Assembly (NCBI GenBank): GCA_964415185.1
Contig: CAYPZI010000179.1
Span: 1-5,180, forward strand
Source: CAYVBJ01 sp964415185
Lineage (GTDB): Bacteria; Bacteroidota; Rhodothermia; Balneolales; Balneolaceae
Direction of reading: 5' to 3'
Length of the DNA stretch: 5,180 bases
A program made the translations under genes and the position numbers. This document shows positions 1-5,180 of the stretch, piece after piece (position 1 is the stretch's first letter; each line of letters opens with the position of its first letter). The notes below the pieces were generated by a model. That model was given only the letters and a program-made list of their open reading frames with translations, ran no database searches and was not told the DNA's origin.

Positions 1-55
<55 letters not shown>

Positions 56-70
56 AACATTCATAGAATC

Positions 71-101
71 CAAATATAATAGCTTTTAAAACCTAACACA
101 A
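71..101 (-). promoter_or_regulatory. Probable promoter of the tRNA-Phe gene
   Basis: On the minus strand the hexamer TTGTGT (96-101) is separated by 17 bp from TATATT (73-78). Extended by two bases, the downstream box reads TATATTTG (71-78), an exact fit to the TAnnTTTG -7 element described for Bacteroidota housekeeping sigma factors. Transcription would start around position 66, giving a leader of about 10 nt before the tRNA 5' end at 55. The position is right for a stable-RNA promoter. No start site has been mapped. Confidence 0.5.
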
Positions 102-120
102 TTCAGAATTAAGCAGGCAG

Positions 121-1845
121 TCATTTTTTACTCCTTGCCTCAATATGAATATCCTTCAGCCGCATTTGAATGGAGCGTCTGCCGTTCCAGAAATTCTCTT
201 CCAGAACATAGGCTAAATCAATGATATTATCATCACAATTGCGGATGGCGGGCAGAAAATCGTGCATATTAAAACCTATGGCATCAAATACACCCGACCC
301 GTTCTGGCTCACTTTCATTTTCAGGTGGCCGTTTCCGACAATAGTGGGCACGCCTTCGATGCAGATATCACGGCTGACAAAAACAGGCCTCAGGTTGCCG
401 GGGCCAAACGGTTCAAATTGAGTGAGCAGTTTCCAAAACCTCAGGTCAATGTGTTCAAGATCAATTTCGCCATCAATCATTAACTCCGGTTTGAAATCCT
501 CATCCGATAGCTTCTTTTTGGCAATTTCATTGATTCGCTGCCTGAATACTTCCAGGTTATCTTCTTCTATGGTGAGGCCGGCTGCGAATTCATGTCCGCC
601 AAACTGCACAAGCAGTTCATCGCACTCTTTCAGGGCATCATAAATATTGAACCCTTTGATAGAACGTGCCGATCCTTTCAATACCCCGTCAACGGTGCTT
701 AACAGAATGGCCGGCCTGTAGTAAAGATCAACAAGCCGTGATGCAACAATCCCGATTACGCCCAAGTGCCAGTCCGTTTCATGCAAAACCATGGAAGCGG
801 CTTCATCGAGATTGTATTCCCGGTCAATTTTATCAATCGCTTGCTCCATGGTTTTGGAGTCGGTATCCCTTCGGCGGATGTTGATTGATTCAAGTTCATG
901 AGCCCTTGCGCGGGCAGCCTTTTCATCTTCCGTAATCATAAGTTCAACCGCTGCGGATGCATCGCCCATGCGTCCGGCGGCATTGATGCGCGGCCCGATT
1001 GAAAATACAATGGTCGACGTGTTCACATTTCCAACCGGTACCTTGATCACATCCAGAAGTGCTTTAAATCCCACTCTTGGATTAGCATTGATCATTTGCA
1101 GGCCCTCTTTCATCAGCACCCGGTTTTCATCTACAATTGGCACGATATCGGATGCGATGGAAATTGCTACAAGGTCCAGAAATTTAAAAGCAAGGCTCTG
1201 TTTCAATCCCAATTTGGTGAGGCAGGCCTGGATCAATTTAAAGGCCACTCCTGCACCGGAAAGCCCGTCATATGGATAATTGCAATCGGGACGCTTGGGA
1301 TCGAGAATGGCAATGGCATCCGGCAACTGATCGCCAACGGTATGGTGGTCGCAAATGATCAGGTCGATGCCCATTTCCTGTGCCAACCTGGATTCTTCAA
1401 TCGCCGTGATTCCGCAGTCAACCGATACCACAAGGGATGCGTTGATTTCATCCGCATGACGGATGCCGTCTACATTAATTCCATAACCCTCCTTAAACCG
1501 GTGGGGAATATAGTAGCTGACATCTACACCGAAATCCCTTAAAAAAGTGTAGACCGAAGCCGTTGCAGTAGTACCGTCCACATCGTAATCTCCGTAGACA
1601 AGAACTTTTTCACTGTTTCTAACGGCTTTGCATAAACGGCAGGCAGCTTCTTCCATATCTTGCATCAGAAAAGGGTCATGAAGATCGGCCAAAGAGGCAC
1701 GGAAAAAACTTTTTGCCTTATCAAAATCATTGATTCCCCTGAGCGCAAGTAACCTGGCTATGGATATGGGGACGTTTAGTTCATTATACAGCAGGGATAC
1801 AGATGGATCCTGTTCCGGCGATGTAAAAGCCCATCGATAGTACAT
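121..1845 (-). CDS. recJ: Single-stranded-DNA-specific 5'-3' exonuclease RecJ
   Basis: This is a complete 574-residue RecJ, the cytoplasmic metal-dependent nuclease that degrades single-stranded DNA 5' to 3' in RecF-pathway recombination, mismatch repair and base-excision repair. The DHH-family phosphoesterase motifs are all visible: DYDVDG at 86-91, DCG at 143-145, DHH at 166-168, DPK at 182-184, SGAGVAFK from 196, and ASDIVP at 231-236. The DHHA1 domain follows, with WHLGVIGIVASR at 359-370, GSARS at 391-395 and GGHEFAAG at 416-423. The C-terminal OB-type domain begins after PFGPGNLRPVF (479-489). Length and motif order are normal for the family and no catalytic residue is missing. The ATG at 1845 is used because the RecJ-like N-terminus follows directly; the bases upstream show no real Shine-Dalgarno. 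No strong terminator is visible between the stop codon and the tRNA. Confidence 0.97.
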   Translation of the reverse strand: MYYRWAFTSPEQDPSVSLLYNELNVPISIARLLALRGINDFDKAKSFFRASLADLHDPFLMQDMEEAACRLCKAVRNSEKVLVYGDYDVDGTTATASVYTFLRDFGVDVSYYIPHRFKEGYGINVDGIRHADEINASLVVSVDCGITAIEESRLAQEMGIDLIICDHHTVGDQLPDAIAILDPKRPDCNYPYDGLSGAGVAFKLIQACLTKLGLKQSLAFKFLDLVAISIASDIVPIVDENRVLMKEGLQMINANPRVGFKALLDVIKVPVGNVNTSTIVFSIGPRINAAGRMGDASAAVELMITEDEKAARARAHELESINIRRRDTDSKTMEQAIDKIDREYNLDEAASMVLHETDWHLGVIGIVASRLVDLYYRPAILLSTVDGVLKGSARSIKGFNIYDALKECDELLVQFGGHEFAAGLTIEEDNLEVFRQRINEIAKKKLSDEDFKPELMIDGEIDLEHIDLRFWKLLTQFEPFGPGNLRPVFVSRDICIEGVPTIVGNGHLKMKVSQNGSGVFDAIGFNMHDFLPAIRNCDDNIIDLAYVLEENFWNGRRSIQMRLKDIHIEARSKK

Positions 1846-1862
1846 GTTTGGTTTCCGGTTTA

Positions 1863-1892
1863 GTTATAATTTAACAGGCAGCAGGCTGTCAT
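1863..1892 (-). promoter_or_regulatory. Possible recJ promoter
   Basis: On the minus strand ATGACA (1887-1892, five of six matches to TTGACA) is followed after 18 bp by TATAAC (1863-1868, five of six to TATAAT). The start site would fall near 1856, leaving only about 10 nt of leader before the recJ ATG. That is short but compatible with a gene that has no obvious Shine-Dalgarno. The call rests on hexamer matches alone in AT-rich DNA, so it could be coincidental. Confidence 0.3.
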
Positions 1893-2043
1893 ACCACATT
1901 GCCAAAAAGAAATAATTATCAGTAAAAAAATTAATCTGAATATATCGTCATGTGAAAATATATCCGGAGTATACCGAAGTCAAAATTAATAATTCTGCTA
2001 AATATGTTTAAATCATGCAGGATTCCATTCATAAAATATTTGT

Positions 2044-2098
2044 TCCGGTAGCCGGTATCTGACGGGAAATCTTGATGAATTTGCCGGTGGCTGCCGGA
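2044..2098. other. Predicted two-tier stem-loop element in the recJ/ldh intergenic region
   Basis: The arms TCCGGTAGCC (2044-2053) and GGCTGCCGGA (2089-2098) pair over 10 bp with one G-U. Inside the 35-nt loop, GGGAAAT (2064-2070) pairs with ATTTGCC (2079-2085) except for one G-G mismatch, closing an 8-nt loop. This is GC-rich sequence inside an AT-rich spacer, about 200 bp upstream of the leucine dehydrogenase start. It could be a structured 5' leader, a small RNA or a repeat. The strand is undetermined and it matches no RNA family I recognise. Confidence 0.35.
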
Positions 2099-2239
2099 TA
2101 GTCATTTGGTATGTTTATTCAATTACCGTAAATCGTACGTGAAAATCAAGAGGTTTTTTACAGATCAGATCTAACAAAATATTAAAATAAGTCAGAGGTA
2201 TAGAAAATTAAGTACCTTTTTGTTACATTAGTTGCAGAG

Positions 2240-2261
2240 TATTTGGAAGCGTTTCCAAATA
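2240..2261. promoter_or_regulatory. Operator-like palindrome matching the LacI/GalR-family consensus
   Basis: A 22-bp inverted repeat with one mismatched pair is centred on a CG step at 2250-2251. Its core TGGAAGCGTTTCCA (2244-2257 with flanks extending the symmetry) fits TGnAAnCGnTTnCA, the general consensus for LacI/GalR-family repressor operators, at every fixed position. The centre is 48 bp upstream of the leucine dehydrogenase ATG, where a bound repressor would affect promoter use or early elongation. No lacI-type gene is in the window, so the regulator and its effector are unknown. A competing reading as a weak terminator or attenuator exists because seven T residues start three bases after the palindrome. 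Confidence 0.55.
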
Positions 2262-2286
2262 GATTTTTTTGCGGAATTGATAAAGT

Positions 2287-2291
2287 AAGGA
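2287..2291 (+). promoter_or_regulatory. Shine-Dalgarno of leucine dehydrogenase
   Basis: AAGGA lies 7 nt before the ATG at 2299. It supports that start and is the only clear ribosome binding site among the three protein genes here. Confidence 0.6.
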
Positions 2292-2298
2292 ATTACAA

Positions 2299-3471
2299 AT
2301 GTTTGAAACTAAAATTGTGACTGACAAGAAAACGGCAGGGGAGAAGCAATTCCCTCTGTTTGCAGAGTTAAGTGAGAGAAGTCACGAACAGATTGTCTTT
2401 TGTTCGCAGCCGGAATCAGGATTGAAAGCTATTATTGCCATCCATAATACCACTCTTGGCCCCGCACTCGGAGGCGTCCGGATGTGGCCCTATGAATCTG
2501 AAGAAGCTGCGGTAAGAGATGTGCTCAGGTTGTCTCGCGGTATGACCTATAAAGCTGCAATTTCAGGGCTGAATCTTGGAGGTGGAAAAGCGGTCATCAT
2601 CGGAGATCCACATAAAGATAAGACAGAAGCCATGTTCAGGGCGTTCGGGCGGTTTGTTGACAGCCTTGGCGGACGGTACATTACAGCCGAAGATGTGGGA
2701 ATTGATGTGCAGGATATGGAATGGGTCTTTTCTGAAACCAAGTATGTTACAGGTATCCCGAAATCGCTCGGTGGCAGCGGCGACCCTTCTCCCGTAACCG
2801 CATACGGTGTGTATATGGGAATAAAAGCCTGTGCAAAAAAAGTTTACGGCTCCGATTCACTTACCGGAAAAAGAGTTGCTATTCAGGGTGCCGGACATGT
2901 TGCCTCCCATCTTGCTGCTTACATCGGCAAAGAAAATGCGAATGTTTATATTTCTGACATTTATAATGATAAGGCAGAGGAAGTAGCATCCAAAACAGGT
3001 GCGGAAGTTGTTGCTCCTGATGAAATTTACAGTCTGGATGCTGAAATTTTCAGTCCCTGTGCACTTGGTGCAATTATCAATGATGATACTATCCCGCATT
3101 TCAAGTTTGATATTATAGCCGGCGGCGCTAATAACGTGTTAGACAACGAGGAAAAACACGGCAAAATGCTCTTTGATGCCGGAATTATTTATGCACCCGA
3201 TTATGTAATCAATGCCGGGGGACTTATCAATGTTGCAAGCGAGCTTGAAGGATATAACCAGGACAGGGCAATGCAAAAGGCGTCCAGAATCTATGATACC
3301 ATTTTGGATATTTTGGATTATTCGACCGACAACGAGGTGCCGGCAACAGCAGCATCGAATATTCTTGCCGAGCAGAGAATTCAGAAAATATCCAGAATAG
3401 ATTCAATTTATACGTCGAACAGCAGATTTTCCAAAAGGAAGGGTGAGATGTTCTTAAAAAACAGAAGCTGA
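2299..3471 (+). CDS. ldh: Leucine dehydrogenase (NAD-dependent branched-chain amino acid dehydrogenase)
   Basis: The gene encodes a 390-residue Glu/Leu/Phe/Val dehydrogenase family enzyme. It catalyses reversible oxidative deamination of leucine, and usually valine and isoleucine, to the 2-oxo acid and ammonia with NAD in the cytoplasm. The catalytic domain shows GPALGGVRMWPY (54-65), the substrate-side lysine in MTYK (K85), the catalytic lysine in GGGK (K97), 12 residues later as expected, and the aspartate in TAEDVG (D132). PSPVTAYGVYMGIKA (163-177) leads into the Rossmann domain with GAGHVA (197-202) and D220 at the end of the second strand, fitting NAD use. CALGAIINDDTI, IAGGANN and YAPDYVINAGGLINVASEL (298-315) are typical leucine dehydrogenase blocks. 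Bacillus enzymes are about 364 residues; this one has roughly 20 extra at the N-terminus and a basic C-terminal tail. Valine or phenylalanine dehydrogenase specificity is less likely. The gene is monocistronic, with its own terminator. Confidence 0.93.
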   Translation: MFETKIVTDKKTAGEKQFPLFAELSERSHEQIVFCSQPESGLKAIIAIHNTTLGPALGGVRMWPYESEEAAVRDVLRLSRGMTYKAAISGLNLGGGKAVIIGDPHKDKTEAMFRAFGRFVDSLGGRYITAEDVGIDVQDMEWVFSETKYVTGIPKSLGGSGDPSPVTAYGVYMGIKACAKKVYGSDSLTGKRVAIQGAGHVASHLAAYIGKENANVYISDIYNDKAEEVASKTGAEVVAPDEIYSLDAEIFSPCALGAIINDDTIPHFKFDIIAGGANNVLDNEEKHGKMLFDAGIIYAPDYVINAGGLINVASELEGYNQDRAMQKASRIYDTILDILDYSTDNEVPATAASNILAEQRIQKISRIDSIYTSNSRFSKRKGEMFLKNRS

Positions 3472-3516
3472 TGATCTTCTGATTAGAATTTCTATTTGGC
3501 TTATGGTTGAGCGATT

Positions 3517-3554
3517 GAAGGGTTACTGTCTAACGGCAGTAGCCCTTCTTTTTT
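3517..3554 (+). terminator. Strong intrinsic terminator after leucine dehydrogenase
   Basis: GAAGGGTTACTGTC (3517-3530) pairs with GGCAGTAGCCCTTC (3535-3548) to give a 14-bp stem with two G-U pairs, closed by a TAAC tetraloop. Six T residues (3549-3554) follow directly. It lies 45 bp after the stop codon and is oriented for plus-strand transcription, so it should end the leucine dehydrogenase message and isolate it from hslO. Confidence 0.92.
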
Positions 3555-4021
3555 GTGTCATATGTTTGATTACCCCGGAAATGTGAAGCTATCAATTGGA
3601 ATAGATTTTTTGGACAGCCTCCTGAGGGTTATGTAGCGCTATATTTCCAAATTGGAGTGTATAATTTTATTAGTTTGATTTTAAAAAACCGCGTCCTTTG
3701 CGTGAAACCCCGGCGGCATCGATGTTAACCACGGGTTTTCGCAGAGTTATCTGCTGATTTCCGCATATATATTTGCCAAATAATCCCGTGAAAACTTGTT
3801 CGTCTCCCCGCAGATCCCAGACATCCGTTAAATCCGCAATTTAAAGGCAAATGGCCCCAGACGCGACGGGGTGCTTCGCATACCTTGCGAAACTTCAGTG
3901 CAGGAGGGGTCCTGATTCTTAAAAAATCCGAAAGAAAATCCGCACTGAAAACGTTAAATAGCCTGACAACGATTTTTAAAAATTGTATGTTATCTTTCTT
4001 CCTAAACAAACATCTGCAGAC
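3555..4021. other. Long non-coding spacer with repeat-like sequence upstream of hslO
   Basis: About 470 bp separate the terminator from hslO and hold no credible gene. An imperfect inverted repeat lies at 3593-3604 / 3642-3654, with the 8-bp palindrome TAGCGCTA inside its loop. From about 3685 to 3950 the sequence becomes GC-richer and carries recurring fragments: AAATCCGCA at 3830-3838 and again at 3936-3944, a related GATTTCCGCA at 3756-3765, plus small hairpins such as GCAGA-GTTA-TCTGC (3741-3754) and TTCGCA-TACCT-TGCGAA (3875-3891). This texture resembles degenerate dispersed intergenic repeats common in Bacteroidota-like genomes. That resemblance is an impression, not a database match. 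Confidence 0.5.
3963..3991 (+). promoter_or_regulatory. Probable hslO promoter
   Basis: CTGACA (3963-3968, five of six to TTGACA) is followed after exactly 17 bp by TATGTT (3986-3991, four of six to TATAAT). The start site would be near 3998, giving a leader of about 24 nt before the ATG at 4022. The spacer contains the perfect 12-bp palindrome ATTTTTAAAAAT (3972-3983). Placement of this promoter argues against the alternative in-frame TTG start at 3983, which would lie upstream of the transcription start. Confidence 0.4.
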
Positions 4022-4921
4022 ATGGATTTAAAGGAAAAATTCAAATTTAAAGACCGTCTCATAAAAGGAATTTCTAATGAGGGATTTTTTAAAATCTCGG
4101 TAGTTAAAACATCTGATCTGGTTCAGACGGCTAAAGTGAAGCACAATCTATCCGTTTTGAATACCGTTCTTTTGGGTCGCACACTTACCGCTTCCATGCT
4201 TCTTGCTTCCGAACTTAAAGGTGAGGAGAGAATCAGAATACAGCTCGAGGGTAACGGGCCTGTTTCCATGATTCGTGCCGAAGCCAACAGGGCCGGCGAA
4301 GTGCGGGGATACGCAGGTAACCCTCTTGCAGAGCTGAGTTTGCATCATACCCATATTGGAGAAGGAATCGGAACCGGACATCTGAGTGTCTCAAAAACAC
4401 TTTATAATGAAGCCCAACCTCGTAACAGTACCATTCAAATTGTAAATGGAGATATCAACAGTGATATTGCACATTACCTGGCACAGTCCGAACAGATTCC
4501 TTCGGCTGTAATTCTTGATGTAAAACCTGATGACAGGGGTAATGTAACTCATGCCGGAGGCTTGTTAATTCAGCGGCTTCCCAATGCAGATGAAGAGGTG
4601 ATTGATCATTTACAGGAGAGGCTCAAGTCCTTACCGCCTGTTACCGATATGCTCTCGCAAGGCCTCTATATCGATGAAATTATGAAAACCGCTTCGGAAC
4701 CTTATGCCGTCAGGGAACTGGACCGGCAACCGGTTCACTTTTTCTGCCGGTGCAACCGCCGGAGGTTTATAAACGCTCTCTCTATGTTGAGCTATGAAGA
4801 TTTAAAGGAGATGGAGGGTGAAGAGCAGGAGATGGTTTGCCACTACTGCAATAACAAAATTACGGTGAACCGAGAAGAAATGCATGAGCTGGTGGTGCAT
4901 GCACACGCCAGGATGAATTGA
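4022..4921 (+). CDS. hslO: Hsp33 redox-regulated molecular chaperone
   Basis: The gene encodes a 299-residue Hsp33, a cytosolic holdase chaperone that is switched on by oxidation and binds unfolding proteins during oxidative or heat stress. The N-terminal substrate-binding core is recognisable from DRLIKGI near residue 11, through LLGRTLTASMLLASELKGEERIRIQLEGNGP and VRGYAGNP, to SEQIPSA (156-162) and GGLLIQRLP. The C-terminal zinc switch is intact, with CxC (C242, C244) and CxxC (C273, C276). The 28 residues between the pairs are close to the E. coli arrangement, so reduction-oxidation control should work. The ATG at 4022 is chosen because homology begins there. A TTG at 3983 would add 13 residues with no family resemblance and would overlap the probable promoter. 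There is no clear Shine-Dalgarno. It appears to be transcribed alone; no clear terminator follows. Confidence 0.94.
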   Translation: MDLKEKFKFKDRLIKGISNEGFFKISVVKTSDLVQTAKVKHNLSVLNTVLLGRTLTASMLLASELKGEERIRIQLEGNGPVSMIRAEANRAGEVRGYAGNPLAELSLHHTHIGEGIGTGHLSVSKTLYNEAQPRNSTIQIVNGDINSDIAHYLAQSEQIPSAVILDVKPDDRGNVTHAGGLLIQRLPNADEEVIDHLQERLKSLPPVTDMLSQGLYIDEIMKTASEPYAVRELDRQPVHFFCRCNRRRFINALSMLSYEDLKEMEGEEQEMVCHYCNNKITVNREEMHELVVHAHARMN

Positions 4922-5180
4922 ACAGTTTCGCCTGGTTAGGTTAATGATGGTTTAGCACGAGTTTAATCAGAAATCTTGTAATTAAGGAACGGGTGAAAAC
5001 GCAAAACTGAAAAGTTCTTTAATGACTTCCTCATTTTAAAAGTAAAATCAGAACTAACCGAAGTTTTTAAATTCGGAAAATAATTACCGTTTTTGGACTA
5101 CTTGAGACCGGGATGACAAAATTTTAACATTCAATCCTTTTGTCCGTGGGATTACTAGTGTTGTGTCAATTATAATCTGT
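4922..5180. other. Non-coding right end of the window
   Basis: No gene is visible in these 259 bp; the ATG-initiated frames are only a few codons long. Weak inverted repeats occur, including AACT-GAAA-AGTT (5005-5016), GTTCT/AGAAC (5014-5018 and 5050-5054) and CCGAA/TTCGG (5058-5062 and 5072-5076). None has the T-run expected of an intrinsic terminator for hslO. The next gene presumably begins beyond the edge. Confidence 0.6.
5171..5176 (+). promoter_or_regulatory. Possible -10 element of a gene beyond the right edge
   Basis: A perfect TATAAT sits 4 bp from the window end. No good -35 hexamer is found 16-18 bp upstream, so it is only suggestive of a rightward promoter. Confidence 0.2.

Larger units (their letters stand above)
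1846..2298. other. Divergent intergenic region between recJ and leucine dehydrogenase
   Basis: These 453 bp separate two divergently transcribed genes and contain no credible coding sequence; the short ATG-initiated frames, for example at 2074 and 2110, end within a few codons. The DNA is AT-rich except for a GC-richer patch at 2044-2098, annotated separately. The right end contains the operator-like palindrome at 2240-2261 and a run of seven T residues at 2264-2270. An 11-bp palindrome, AGATCAGATCT, sits at 2162-2172 without a recognised role. No convincing -35/-10 pair for the rightward gene could be picked out. Confidence 0.7.

Noticed and set aside
1096..1542. 148-codon plus-strand open frame inside recJ
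   Set aside because: It lies wholly antisense to the conserved DHH motif region of RecJ and its translation has no family resemblance; it is a reading-frame shadow.
2162..2172. AGATCAGATCT palindrome as a second operator
   Set aside because: It is short, unrelated to the 2240-2261 motif, and occurs once; such palindromes are expected by chance in this much DNA.
3463..3480. AGAAG/CTTCT inverted repeat at the stop codon of leucine dehydrogenase
   Set aside because: The stem is only 5 bp with an 8-nt loop and no T-run; the strong terminator at 3517-3554 explains the gene end.
3725..4009. 94-codon open frame on the minus strand between leucine dehydrogenase and hslO
   Set aside because: It starts at TTG, overlaps the probable hslO promoter, shows no recognisable domain, and runs through the repeat-like block with its hairpins; an open frame of this size can occur by chance.
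3983..4021. In-frame TTG extension of hslO by 13 codons
   Set aside because: There is no Hsp33 similarity in the extension, no ribosome binding site before it, and it overlaps the -10 region of the likely promoter.
5058..5076. CCGAA/TTCGG hairpin as a terminator for hslO
   Set aside because: The stem is 5 bp with a 9-nt loop, the plus strand continues with A residues rather than T residues, and it is about 140 bp after the stop codon.
5164..5169. Perfect TTGACA on the minus strand near the right edge
   Set aside because: No -10-like hexamer lies 16-18 bp downstream on that strand and there is no leftward gene nearby.

Overview
The window looks like ordinary chromosomal DNA from a member of the Bacteroidota / Balneolota-Rhodothermota group. 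That placement is an inference. It rests on the character of the leucine dehydrogenase, on a promoter in front of the tRNA gene whose TATATTTG box fits the Bacteroidota-type TAnnTTTG element, on weak or absent Shine-Dalgarno sequences at two of the three genes, and on moderate GC with AT-rich intergenic DNA. I see no transposase, phage gene, CRISPR array, toxin-antitoxin pair or secretion cassette.

Layout, left to right. A tRNA-Phe(GAA) gene on the minus strand is cut by the left edge (1-55), with a good promoter just upstream (71-101). Next comes recJ, a complete single-strand-specific 5'-3' exonuclease, also on the minus strand (121-1845). A 453-bp divergent intergenic region (1846-2298) follows. 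It holds a possible recJ promoter, a predicted 55-nt stem-loop element (2044-2098), and a near-perfect 22-bp palindrome (2240-2261) that matches the LacI/GalR-family operator consensus. On the plus strand the palindrome is followed by a complete leucine dehydrogenase gene (2299-3471) that ends in a strong intrinsic terminator (3517-3554). A long non-coding stretch (3555-4021) contains repeat-like GC-richer sequence and a plausible promoter. It leads into hslO, encoding the redox-regulated chaperone Hsp33 (4022-4921). The last 259 bp carry no recognisable gene, only a perfect TATAAT near the right edge.

The genes do not form one pathway. RecJ serves recombination and repair, leucine dehydrogenase serves branched-chain amino acid metabolism, and Hsp33 serves oxidative protein-folding stress. 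Each appears to be its own transcription unit. The most informative regulatory signal is the palindrome 48 bp upstream of leucine dehydrogenase. It suggests control by a LacI-type regulator encoded elsewhere, although its position before a run of seven T residues also allows an attenuator reading. I did not find a previously undescribed biological system here; the items for a second look are regulatory or intergenic.
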